Of a stretch of 14,882 nucleotides of DNA, positions 1-8,087 are shown in pieces; position 1 is the first letter of the stretch; each line of letters opens with the position of its first letter. Location of the stretch: NCBI GenBank assembly GCA_937960725.1, contig CALGOY010000142.1, forward strand, positions 1 through 14,882. Direction: 5' to 3'. This DNA comes from an uncultured Bacillota bacterium (GTDB taxonomy: Bacteria; Bacillota; Clostridia; Caldicoprobacterales; UBA3941). The notes under the pieces were generated by a model, which saw only the letters and a list, made by a program, of their open reading frames with translations, made no database searches and was not told the origin of the DNA. Both the position numbers and the translations under genes were made by a program.

Positions 1-25
1 ATAAAATTAGATGGGAGGATGTATT

Positions 26-1345
26 ATGGGTGAATTTTTCAAAGGTATTCCAAAAATTAAATATGAGGGACCATCCAGCAAAAATCCTTTTGCATTTAAG
101 TATTATGATCCTGAGAGGGTTATCATGGGAAAACCCATGAAAGAACATCTCCGCTTTTCTATGGCATGGTGGCACAACCTTTGCGGAACAGGCGCCGACA
201 TGTTTGGTGTAGGAACAGCGGACAAGAGCTTTGGTGCGGAAGTTGGTACTATGGAACATGCAAAAGCCAAAGTAGATGCAGGCTTTGAATTTATGGATAA
301 GCTGGGCATAGAGTATTTTTGTTTCCATGATGTCGATTTGGTACCGGAAGGAGAGACCATAGCAGAAACAAATGAGCGGCTAGATGAGATTACCGACTAT
401 ATAAAAGAAAAAATGGAAGCTACCGGGAAAAAGCTGCTCTGGGGTACTGCAAACTTGTTTAACAATCCAATATATATGAATGGGGCTGGAAGCACCAATT
501 CAGCAGATGTATATTGCTTTGCCGCTGCACAGATTAAAAAGGCCTTGGAGTTGACGGTAAAGCTGGGAGGTAAAGGCTATGTCTTCTGGGGCGGAAGGGA
601 AGGCTATGAAACCCTATTAAATACCGATATGAAATTTGAACTGGACAACATAGCGTATCTCATGAAGATGACGGTCGAATACGGCCGGAGCATAGGATTT
701 GAAGGGGATTTCTATATAGAACCCAAACCCAGGGAGCCGATGAAACATCAATACGACTTCGATGCAGCCACTGCAATTGGTTTCTTGAGACAGTATGGGC
801 TAGATAAAGACTTTAAGTTGAACATTGAAGCTAATCATGCTACTTTAGCAGGGCATACTTTCCAGCATGAACTCCGAGTTAGTGCGATAAATGGTATGCT
901 GGGCAGCATTGATGCAAATCAAGGCGACTACCTCCTCGGTTGGGATACGGATCATTTTCCCTTTGATGTATACGAAGCTACTATGTGCATGTATGAAGTT
1001 TTAAAAGCCGGTGGACTTAAAAACGGTGGTTTTAACTTCGACGCTAAGAATCGCCGTCCCAGCTATACGGCAGAGGATATGTTCTTTGGATTTATCTTAG
1101 GAATGGACACCCTTGCATTGGGTCTAATCAAGGCTGCACAGCTAATAGAGGATGGAAGAATCGATGAATTTGTAAAGGAAAGATATTCAAGCTTTAATAG
1201 CGGGATAGGTGCTAAGATCAAAAATAGAGAGACTAATTTAGTTGAACTAGCTGAATATGCTGAAAAATTAGGTGCCCCTGAACTTCCCGGCTCTGGAAGG
1301 CAGGAGTATTTGGAAAGCATCGTAAATAGCATACTCTTCGGCTAA
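26..1345 (+). CDS. xylA: Xylose isomerase (class II, clostridial type)
   Basis: Converts D-xylose to D-xylulose in the cytoplasm, the first step of the isomerase pathway. The 439-residue length is that of clostridial class II enzymes, and the catalytic residues fall at the classical numbering: H101 and D104 (FHDVD), W139, W188, E232 and K234 (IEPKP), E268 and H271 (IEANH), D296 (SIDANQGD), D307 and D309 (WDTDHFP), and D339 (FNFDAK). The start at 26 is chosen because GGGAGG at 13-18 lies 7 nt upstream; an in-frame ATG at 11 overlaps this site and would add only five residues. Two stretches depart from the usual clostridial pattern: residues 61-70 lack the common RPW-like segment, and residues 150-161 read [12 protein letters not shown] instead of the common HGASTSCNAD form. 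xylB follows 57 nt later, so the two probably share a transcript. The promoter lies outside the window. Confidence 0.97.
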   Translation: MGEFFKGIPKIKYEGPSSKNPFAFKYYDPERVIMGKPMKEHLRFSMAWWHNLCGTGADMFGVGTADKSFGAEVGTMEHAKAKVDAGFEFMDKLGIEYFCFHDVDLVPEGETIAETNERLDEITDYIKEKMEATGKKLLWGTANLFNNPIYMNGAGSTNSADVYCFAAAQIKKALELTVKLGGKGYVFWGGREGYETLLNTDMKFELDNIAYLMKMTVEYGRSIGFEGDFYIEPKPREPMKHQYDFDAATAIGFLRQYGLDKDFKLNIEANHATLAGHTFQHELRVSAINGMLGSIDANQGDYLLGWDTDHFPFDVYEATMCMYEVLKAGGLKNGGFNFDAKNRRPSYTAEDMFFGFILGMDTLALGLIKAAQLIEDGRIDEFVKERYSSFNSGIGAKIKNRETNLVELAEYAEKLGAPELPGSGRQEYLESIVNSILFG

Positions 1346-1402
1346 TATATTGTGTTGTAATTGGCTAGCAGGGTAATAAAAAGATATCGGGGGGTTAATA
1401 GC

Positions 1403-2869
1403 ATGTATTTTATAGGAATAGACCTGGGGACGTCGGCCGTTAAGCTGTTGCTGATGGATGAGGAAGGCAATATTAAGAAAACCGTATCCAGGGAGTATCC
1501 TATTAGCTTTCCAAAGCCAGGCTGGTCGGAGCAAAATCCCGAGGATTGGTATGAACAGACAAAGGATGGGCTCAAGGAGCTTATTTCAGATATAGATAAA
1601 AAAGAAGTAGAAGGAATTGGATTTGGCGGGCAGATGCACGGTTTAGTAGTATTGGATGAGGACGATAATGTCATCCGCCCAACTATCCTATGGAATGATG
1701 GCCGGACTGCAGAGGAAACGGAATATCTAAATGAACAGATCGGAAAGGATAAGCTGTCCAGCTATACGGGCAATATTGCCTTTGCTGGCTTTACAGCACC
1801 GAAGATATTGTGGATGAAGCGGCATGAGCCTGAAAAATTTGACCGCATATCTAAAATCATGCTTCCAAAAGATTATATTGCCTATAGGCTGACCGGGGTT
1901 CACTGTACTGATCCTTCTGATGCCTCAGGTACATTGCTGTTTGATGTTGAGAATAAATGTTGGTCCAAGGAAATGTTGGAAATTTGCGGTGTGACTGAAA
2001 AGCAGCTTCCAACAGTTTATGAAAGCTATCAGGTGGTTGGAACGATTAAGGAAGAAATAGCGGAAGAGTTTGGTCTGAGAAAAGATGTAAAAGTAGTAGC
2101 TGGAGCAGGGGATAATGCAGCGGCTGCAGTTGGCACCGGAACCGTTGGAGAAGGAAAATGTAACGTTTCCCTCGGAACTTCTGGCACCATATTTATATCT
2201 AGCGAAAGGTTTAAAGTGGATGAAAACAACGCTCTGCATTCCTTTGCCCATGCAGACGGCAACTACCATTTAATGGGTGTCGTTTTAAGCGCTGCCTCCT
2301 GCAACAAATGGTGGATGGAGGATATACTTAAAACCCGGGACTTTGCAGGAGAACAGAAAAATATTAAAAATCTAGGCCACAATCGGGTATTTTTCGTTCC
2401 TTATTTGATGGGAGAACGGTCTCCCCATAACGATCCCAATGCCAGGGCTGCGTTTATTGGCATGTCCATGGAAACGACCAGGGAGGACATGACCCTTGCG
2501 ATGATGGAAGGGGTAGCCTTTGCCATAAGGGATTCTTACGAGATTGCAAAATCTCTGGGAATCAAAGTGGAGAGAACTAAGATGTGTGGAGGTGGGGCTA
2601 AGAGCCCCTTGTGGAGGAAGATCCTGGCTAACGTTTTAAATCTGAAAGTAGATATTTTATCCGTCGAAGAGGGGCCTGCGCTGGGCGGGGCTATGTTAGC
2701 AGCAGTTGGATGTGGAAAGTATAGCTCTGTAGAAGAAGTTGCAGAAAAGCTAGTAAAGGTGAAGGAAACGGTAGAACCAGAACCTGAAATTGTGGCCTTA
2801 TATGATGAAAAATATAGTATATTCAAGCAGATATATCCTAGCCTAAAGGAATTATTTCAGCAGATGTAG
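1403..2869 (+). CDS. xylB: Xylulokinase (FGGY kinase family)
   Basis: Phosphorylates D-xylulose with ATP to xylulose 5-phosphate for the pentose phosphate pathway. The 488-residue protein has both FGGY halves. The N-terminal phosphate-binding motif is GIDLGTSAVK (residues 5-14). The substrate loop QMHG is at 77-80, and WNDGR at 97-101. The catalytic base is expected to be D237 in AGAGDNAAAA. The C-terminal ATP-binding motif GGGAKSPLW is at 396-404. The ATG at 1403 is preferred because a GGGGGG site at 1389-1394 precedes it by 8 nt and the protein then begins directly with the kinase fold. An upstream in-frame TTG at 1361 would add 14 residues and has no good ribosome site. It follows xylA in the same orientation and is followed by a strong hairpin. 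Confidence 0.97.
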   Translation: MYFIGIDLGTSAVKLLLMDEEGNIKKTVSREYPISFPKPGWSEQNPEDWYEQTKDGLKELISDIDKKEVEGIGFGGQMHGLVVLDEDDNVIRPTILWNDGRTAEETEYLNEQIGKDKLSSYTGNIAFAGFTAPKILWMKRHEPEKFDRISKIMLPKDYIAYRLTGVHCTDPSDASGTLLFDVENKCWSKEMLEICGVTEKQLPTVYESYQVVGTIKEEIAEEFGLRKDVKVVAGAGDNAAAAVGTGTVGEGKCNVSLGTSGTIFISSERFKVDENNALHSFAHADGNYHLMGVVLSAASCNKWWMEDILKTRDFAGEQKNIKNLGHNRVFFVPYLMGERSPHNDPNARAAFIGMSMETTREDMTLAMMEGVAFAIRDSYEIAKSLGIKVERTKMCGGGAKSPLWRKILANVLNLKVDILSVEEGPALGGAMLAAVGCGKYSSVEEVAEKLVKVKETVEPEPEIVALYDEKYSIFKQIYPSLKELFQQM

Positions 2870-2881
2870 CTAGGCTAGGGC

Positions 2882-2924
2882 GGGACAAAGGGTCAGATGA
2901 CGAAGGAATCTGACCCTTTGTCCT
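2882..2924. terminator. Strong hairpin after xylB, candidate terminator
   Basis: A perfect 15-bp inverted repeat (2883-2897 with 2909-2923, sequence GGACAAAGGGTCAGA) closes an 11-nt loop; an extra T-A pair inside and a G-T pair outside are possible. It sits between the convergent xylB and DUF2935 genes, where a two-way terminator would be expected. Neither strand has a proper T-tract directly after the stem, so intrinsic termination is less certain than the stem suggests. Its outer end (GGGACA...) resembles the hairpin at 14149-14178. Confidence 0.55.
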
Positions 2925-2946
2925 AAAATAATACATTTGCTGTTTT

Positions 2947-3381
2947 TTACCAATAGGCCATATGGTTAAGATAGGCTTTTGCAATGCCTAGATAATACTC
3001 GGATTCTCTGATAATGTGGTTGATTACTACTACAGCGGCTAAGTTATTTTTAACTGCGGGGCTATCTTTTAAGATGGTGCCTAAATAGCTTATAAATATT
3101 TGGCTTTGTTGTACGGTGACTTTAATCAAATTCATGATTTTATGTGCCAATTCGGGGGTTATTAAGTAGTTAGATCTAGCCAGCTTTTCAATGTACTGGA
3201 CTATAGTAGCTTCTGTTGAACTTAGGACTTTCTCGAATTCCTCTAATTTTTTTATAAACTCTTCCTCTAAGTTTCTAACGATTTCTCTTATTACCACCGT
3301 ATGCTCTGCTTCCTGTCTTTTCCAGAATTCTGCTTCCTCTAGAATTCTTACATGGTTTTTGTCGCCATAACAAAATTGCAT
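2947..3381 (-). CDS. DUF2935-like helical protein
   Basis: A 144-residue, almost entirely helical protein without signal peptide or membrane segments. Residues 18-27 (EFWKRQEAEH) and 122-130 (HIIRESEYY) match the pattern I associate with the DUF2935 family, whose members are ferritin-like helical bundles with conserved Glu and His residues that could bind metal. Many members hold two such domains; this one has a single domain of about 120 residues. The start is supported by GGAGGG seven nt upstream on the minus strand. The function is not established. It is encoded opposite to all neighbours, convergent with xylB across the hairpin at 2882-2924, and shows no obvious link to sugar use. Family assignment is from memory of the motif and is moderately sure. 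Confidence 0.65.
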   Translation of the reverse strand: MQFCYGDKNHVRILEEAEFWKRQEAEHTVVIREIVRNLEEEFIKKLEEFEKVLSSTEATIVQYIEKLARSNYLITPELAHKIMNLIKVTVQQSQIFISYLGTILKDSPAVKNNLAAVVVINHIIRESEYYLGIAKAYLNHMAYW

Positions 3382-3453
3382 TTATTTTCCCTCCGTATTT
3401 ACATATTCTTTAATTCACTATATGTGAAATGTAGTAGCTATGTTCCAGTTTAA

Positions 3454-4176
3454 GAAATGAATTGGATAAAGCCAGTTGTAAAAAACGCTTTATGTACAAG
3501 GGGGAAGATTGGTATTAGCTATGGTGGAATGCCAACTCCAGGTGTATTCTTACAGGATAGTGTTACTAACAATTCTGAAGCAGATTGGGTTGCCCTCGAG
3601 TTGGTTTCTATAGATGATAAACCAGCAATGCCTATAGCTAGAATGCCTGTAACTAGATATTACGCCATAAACAAAAATTGCGAGCATCCTGAAGCGTTAA
3701 TGAAAATAGTTGAAGCTGGATCTGAAGGTTATTCTCGTGAGCAAAAAGAAGATAAATGGGGTCTTGTCAAAAAATTCTAATATAATCTCATTGGATATGA
3801 ACCAGCTAAGAAGAATTTAATTGCTCACCATAATGTATTAGAAGCTATCGAAAAGAACGATACATCTAATTTAAATGCAGAAGAGATGAGATATTATGAT
3901 AATATTATGAAGTTTAGAGCATATGATATAGAAAATTGGGGACAGGAACGTATATTTGCTACTCCAAGCAGTTTTGATATTATAGATAAGTATGTAACTT
4001 CCGAAAACTATCTGTATGATAAGTTCTACGGTTTTCTAACTCCTACGATGGTTGGAAGAAATGCAACCTTGGAGGCTATGGAAGATGAAGTATTTACTAA
4101 GATAATTATGGGAGAAGATATAAGTGCTTTTGATAAATTCGTTAATGTCTGGAAAAACTTGGAGGAGATGAAATAA
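3454..4176 (+). pseudogene. Remnant of LplA-like sugar ABC transporter binding protein
   Basis: One reading frame of about 240 codons from just after a stop at 3451 to the TAA at 4174-4176, interrupted by a single TAA at 3778-3780. The piece before it contains YYAINKNCEHPEALMKIV, typical of the C-terminal half of large family 1 (LplA-like) lipoprotein sugar-binding proteins. The piece after it ends VNVWKNLEEMK, a normal end for this family. Family members are about 500-550 residues, so the lipoprotein signal and the N-terminal half are missing. No start codon with a ribosome site precedes it, and no permease genes are adjacent. In its intact form it would have captured oligosaccharides outside the cell for an ABC importer. 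The 130 bases between this remnant and the next one (4177-4307) hold nothing I recognise. Confidence 0.8.
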
Positions 4177-4307
4177 CTTTAACTGGGGGATTTAATTAAG
4201 CATTATAACTTTTTCACTTATTTTGTAACTGGAGATATGAGATGTATCTAACGGTAGAGCGCTTATAATAACTAGCTCTTAAAATATGCTCTAGAGAAGG
4301 ATTATAA

Positions 4308-5205
4308 AATTGTGGAGAAGGATATGAAGAAGCAGTAAAGACGTATTTATGGGAAGCAGAAAGATTTGCGAAAGGAATAGAACTTTCTCCATATGCGGAG
4401 GGACATTTGGAAGCAGTTCGAGAATATGCTAAACTTTAAAGGCCCTCTCCCATGCTATATTTGCAGCAGAAGCCGCCTGCTTTGAAGCAGCCCAGCTTAA
4501 ACTGGCCAAAAATCCCAGACCAGATATGCTTCTCGGTTGTAACACGTGGGCATATAATAAAGATGCAGTTATGCTCCGGAAATATTTTACTAGTCTGTTT
4601 AATTTTGCAACTTTGCCTTTCTACACATATCAAGTTGTAGCGGAAGAAGGACAATATGATTTTGCTAGACGGGATGAAATATTATGATTTGGCCACCAGC
4701 ATACTAATCCTAGATGGATGTTTGGAAAAAAATATAAGGAGCTATCGAACTTTGCTAGGGAATATATAAAGAAAAATGTTACTCGATTTTGCTGTAAGAC
4801 AGTTCGCGAAAGCGATCCTGATGCAATATCGATAATTAACGTGTGTTTGCCTTTTGGTGAGTATGTTGCAGGTAGATTTGTATGCTATGGCCCTGTTTTT
4901 GAACAGCCAATATCTCCTTTAGCATTTTTTAAAAAAGCCCTGGATCAGGGTATAGATTTTGGTTAACAAAAGGCATATGGCATGCTCCATGGGATGAACA
5001 TGTGCAGGCGGATTGGCTAGAGCAGTTCTATACTATAGCTTCAGCAAGGGATGAGGTTAAGGCTTTGACTTGGTGGGATTTCCAAGATCCTGGATTTATG
5101 AAGACATCTCCTTTTTTATTTGAAGATGGAGTTCCAAGAGAGATATATTTTCGCTTAAAAGCTCTTAGAAAGTGGATACTTGGATTACAAGAAATAAGGA
5201 AATAG
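4308..5205 (+). pseudogene. Decayed GH10 endo-1,4-beta-xylanase
   Basis: Three frames join into one broken protein. Segment 1 (4308-4439) ends in a stop inside EYAKL. Segment 2 (about 4442-4966, frame-shifted) reads HAIFAAEAACFEA, then LLGCN, FNFATLPFY and EEGQYDF, hits a TGA at 4685, and continues with HTNPRWM and ESDPDAISIINV to a TAA at 4964. Segment 3 (about 4969-5205, another frame) holds HVQADWLEQFY, LTWWDF and REIYFRLKALRKW. This order is that of a GH10 xylanase domain with a helical N-terminal extension. Joins near 4788 and 4966 skip the parts that normally carry the acid/base Glu (after NE in the fourth strand) and the nucleophile Glu (in the ITE strand), so both catalytic residues are absent. 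It cannot make an active enzyme. It follows the transporter remnant, suggesting one former xylan-use unit. Confidence 0.8.
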
Positions 5206-5327
5206 ACATATCTACCCAGGAGAATGGGCTAAAAGAAAAATTCAGAATAAAAAATCAATAATTGATAGGAGCTACAGGAGGAATTTGTTTACAAATCGAA
5301 GAATATTTAATGAAGTAGTATTTAATA

Positions 5328-5356
5328 TTGATGGCAGCAAAAATACATTTTATAAT
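5328..5356 (+). promoter_or_regulatory. Sigma-A type promoter ahead of tldD
   Basis: TTGATG at 5328-5333 and a perfect TATAAT at 5351-5356, separated by 17 bp, place a start of transcription near 5363, about 60 nt before tldD. It lies at the tail of the decayed region and is the only good promoter seen before the four-gene run tldD to GH43. Confidence 0.6.
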
Positions 5357-5365
5357 TGAGTAGAT

Positions 5366-5382
5366 AAAGCTTTTTCAGCTTT
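5366..5382 (+). other. Small 5' leader hairpin
   Basis: AAAGCT at 5366-5371 pairs with AGCTTT at 5377-5382 around a TTTTC loop. If the promoter at 5328-5356 is real this hairpin lies within a few bases of the transcript's 5' end, where it could protect the mRNA. Read alone it could pass for a weak terminator of the pseudogene region, but its stem is short and only a few T follow. Confidence 0.3.
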
Positions 5383-5421
5383 TATTACTACTTCGATAAA
5401 AATTTATATGGGGGTTGAATC

Positions 5422-6756
5422 ATGTATATTTTCCCAGAAGGTTTGTATGTAGATGTACGTATCGAAGAGGTGTTTGAAACGAAGATCAGTTTTAAGAAAA
5501 GAGAGCTTTATGAACAAAAGGTTCGTAGCAATAAAGGGGCCTTTATCAGAGTTTTTGATGGCAATCGATGGTATTACAGTTCTTTAACAGATTTAGATTA
5601 TATCCAGGAAGCTATAGATACTCTCGCTCAAATGGCCACGCCGAATCCTAACATTATGGAACATCCCATCGTTAAGGCTTTTGAAGTTAATAAGGATAAT
5701 ATAATGACATATGAAAGCCAGTCGGTTTCTTCTGTGCCTGTAGCAGAGAAGCAAAAATTGCTGGAAGAATATTTAGAGCTATTAGACCATCCTGAGATTG
5801 TACACCATACTTCCTATTATGTTGATAATAGAACGGTTAAATCTATCTATTCATCGAAAGGAACCGCCGTTACGTTTGATAAGCAGACTTGCGGGATACG
5901 GTTAAATTTAGAATTGTCTTATGGCGATAACAAGGATACGGTGGTTGTTTCAAAAGCAGCTGTTCGATTTGAGCAGCTTAAAGGTTTGGAGGATGAATTT
6001 AAAAAAGAAATAGAGAAGAGTATTATTTTCGTAAAAGAAGCGGAGCCAGTAGTGCCGGGGGTATATACCGTACTTTTGAGTCCAGAGGCTACCGGGGTGT
6101 TTACCCACGAGAGTTTTGGGCATAAGAGTGAATCCGATTTTATGGTAGGGGATGAAACTATGAAAGCGGAGTGGGCCCTTGGAAAGACTATTGGACAGGA
6201 TTTGCTGAATATTGTTGATGATGGGACGGTAATTGGGAATGGCTATACCCCTTATGATGATGAAGGAACCAAGGGTAAGAAGACTTATATTATAAAAAAT
6301 GGCAAGCTTACCGGCAGACTCCATAGCGCTGTAACAAGTGCTGCTTTAGATGAGCCTTTGACGGGCAATGCAAGGGCAGTGAATTTTGAGTTTGAGCCTA
6401 TAGTCCGCATGACAACTACATATATTGAAAAGGGCAGCCGTCCATTAAAGGATATTATTTCGGAGATAGATAATGGAATTTATGTGGAGACTGTCAAACA
6501 TGGCTCAGGGATGTCTACATTTACTATGGCGCCTGCCCGGGCATATAAAATTGAAAACGGCAAAATTACAACTCCTGTTAAGGTATCTGTCATAACAGGG
6601 AGTGTGTTTGAGACCTTGGCTGAGGTGGATGCTGTTAGTGAAGAGTTTGAGCTTATGAGTTTTGTAGGGGGAGGCTGTGGGAAAATGGAACAATACCCGC
6701 TCCCTGTAGGCTTTGGAGGACCCTATACGCGGGTTAGGAAATTAACTGTACAGTAA
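5422..6756 (+). CDS. tldD: TldD-family metalloprotease subunit
   Basis: A 444-residue TldD/PmbA family protein, cytoplasmic, with no signal peptide. In E. coli TldD and TldE form a heterodimeric zinc protease that degrades or trims unfolded peptides, such as microcin B17 precursor and the CcdA antitoxin, and TldD carries the active site. This protein keeps the TldD signature HExxxH (H229, E230, H234 in THESFGH) and the C-terminal zinc-ligand cysteine (C419 in GGGCGK), followed by the family ending PLPVGFGGP. It is therefore the catalytic partner. The start has GGGGG at 5410-5414, 7 nt upstream. The tldE partner begins 44 nt after its stop. It is somewhat shorter than E. coli TldD and belongs to a divergent clostridial branch. 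Its natural substrate here is unknown; the downstream genes are glycosidases rather than a peptide precursor. Confidence 0.92.
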   Translation: MYIFPEGLYVDVRIEEVFETKISFKKRELYEQKVRSNKGAFIRVFDGNRWYYSSLTDLDYIQEAIDTLAQMATPNPNIMEHPIVKAFEVNKDNIMTYESQSVSSVPVAEKQKLLEEYLELLDHPEIVHHTSYYVDNRTVKSIYSSKGTAVTFDKQTCGIRLNLELSYGDNKDTVVVSKAAVRFEQLKGLEDEFKKEIEKSIIFVKEAEPVVPGVYTVLLSPEATGVFTHESFGHKSESDFMVGDETMKAEWALGKTIGQDLLNIVDDGTVIGNGYTPYDDEGTKGKKTYIIKNGKLTGRLHSAVTSAALDEPLTGNARAVNFEFEPIVRMTTTYIEKGSRPLKDIISEIDNGIYVETVKHGSGMSTFTMAPARAYKIENGKITTPVKVSVITGSVFETLAEVDAVSEEFELMSFVGGGCGKMEQYPLPVGFGGPYTRVRKLTVQ

Positions 6757-6800
6757 TGTAATTGTTTGAGGGAGAATGTAGAGAATTGGGAGGTTTGGTG

Positions 6801-8027
6801 ATGGATAAAGAATTTATTACCATAAGGGAAAAAGAAACAGCCGTTAGGGTACAAAACACTAAAGTAAATGCTGTGCGGATGAAGGATATTGTAAAAAAGG
6901 GAGTTAGGGTATATAAGGATGGCAAAATAGGCATCTCCGGTGCCGTGGGCGATATATCGGATGAAGCGCTTGTTCATAATGCTATTGAAAATTTAAGCGC
7001 TGGTATCCCATATCCTTATGAGCTGTCAGGAAATTGTAAGGATTACAGGGATTATGGGAAGCAAAGGATAAGCAGTGCTGAGATTGTGGATTATGGGGAA
7101 GAAATACTTGCAAAGCTGCGAGCGGAATATGATGATTTTAGCTTTAGTGAAGGATTTTTTACCAATGAAGTAACAATACAGATGAAAAATACCCAAGGGC
7201 TTGACCTTGAATATAGGGATTCATATATATCTATTGGGCTGGTTATAAAAGATAAGAAATCTGCCAACATCTTTGATGGTTTTCTAGGATATTACGGTAG
7301 AAGCTTCGATATGGAAAAGTTCTGGGCATTTAATGAAGAAGTACTAGAAGCGTATAGAAACCAAGTACCCCTGCCTAAGGGGGATACCTTGCCGGTATTT
7401 ACATTTGAGTTTTATGAGCTGCAGAAATTTTTATCCCGCTCACTCAATGGTGAGTTATATGCAACCGGTGGTTCTATATTTAGCAATAAGATGGGAGATA
7501 AGCTGTTTAATGAAAAAATAACTATAAAGCAGGATAGGGATCCAGCAAATTATCCAAGACCCTTCTTTGATATGGAGGGTGTCGTTCTTGAAGATGATAG
7601 CTATACCTTGGTTAAAGAGGGCAAGCTGGTAGGGGTATATACAGATAAAAGGACAGCTTCTAATTATAATCTGCCCCATACGGGAGCTGCATCGGGTGCC
7701 TATGACGGAATGCCTACCCTTGTAGATGCTCCTTTGCGTTTTGCTGTAGATTCTGATGACATAAAGGCGGCACTGAATGGGCAGATGGCAGTTTTAGTTG
7801 TAGCTAGCTCTGGTGGGGATTTTACTGCGGATGGTAGCTTTGCTGCTCCAGTGCAGGTAAGTTTTTTATTTGATGGCGAACGCATTATAGGGAAGCTTCC
7901 GGAATTTACAATTCGTTCTCATTTGTATAAAATGCTTGGGGATGATTATATTGGAACTTTTAAAAATAAGCATTTGTACCTTGGTGATGGAGCGCTGCTG
8001 CAGGGATATTATATGACTATCGCATGA
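6801..8027 (+). CDS. tldE: TldE/PmbA-family partner subunit
   Basis: A 408-residue TldD/PmbA family protein that has no HExxxH motif, as expected for the TldE (PmbA) half of the heterodimer, which shapes the substrate channel but does not bind catalytic zinc. Recognisable family features are the central NYPRPFFDMEGV region (about residues 250-265 of this protein), the GVYTDKRTA turn with the following NLPHTGAASGAY, and a C-terminal half ending in GDGALLQGYYMTIA. ATG at 6801 is chosen over an in-frame TTG at 6762 because GGGAGG at 6788-6793 sits 7 nt upstream. It is 44 nt behind tldD and 60 nt ahead of the glycosidase gene, on the same strand, so it is probably co-transcribed with both. An AT-rich 6-bp hairpin (8038-8058) lies in the following gap but is too weak to call a terminator. 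Confidence 0.88.
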   Translation: MDKEFITIREKETAVRVQNTKVNAVRMKDIVKKGVRVYKDGKIGISGAVGDISDEALVHNAIENLSAGIPYPYELSGNCKDYRDYGKQRISSAEIVDYGEEILAKLRAEYDDFSFSEGFFTNEVTIQMKNTQGLDLEYRDSYISIGLVIKDKKSANIFDGFLGYYGRSFDMEKFWAFNEEVLEAYRNQVPLPKGDTLPVFTFEFYELQKFLSRSLNGELYATGGSIFSNKMGDKLFNEKITIKQDRDPANYPRPFFDMEGVVLEDDSYTLVKEGKLVGVYTDKRTASNYNLPHTGAASGAYDGMPTLVDAPLRFAVDSDDIKAALNGQMAVLVVASSGGDFTADGSFAAPVQVSFLFDGERIIGKLPEFTIRSHLYKMLGDDYIGTFKNKHLYLGDGALLQGYYMTIA

Positions 8028-8087
8028 GAGGCGAATTAATAACTTCTAAAATGTTATTTATTTTGTATGGTCAAAGGGGTGTTGTAA

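Noticed and set aside
3778..3780. The in-frame TAA as a recoded or read-through codon in a functional binding protein
   Set aside because: The N-terminal half and signal sequence are missing and the next gene is also decayed, so plain pseudogene decay explains it; no recoding signal is visible.
4452..4640. Short open frame as an independent small gene
   Set aside because: It lies inside the GH10 remnant in another frame, has no ribosome binding site and no recognisable protein; the overlapping frame carries the GH10 similarity.
5950..6324. Minus-strand open frame inside tldD
   Set aside because: It is a shadow of tldD, whose motifs are complete; the minus-strand translation has unnatural composition and no start signal.
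8038..8058. AATAAC/GTTATT hairpin after tldE as terminator
   Set aside because: Only six A-T-rich pairs with a 9-nt loop and no real T-tract; the following gene is only 60 nt away and likely co-transcribed.
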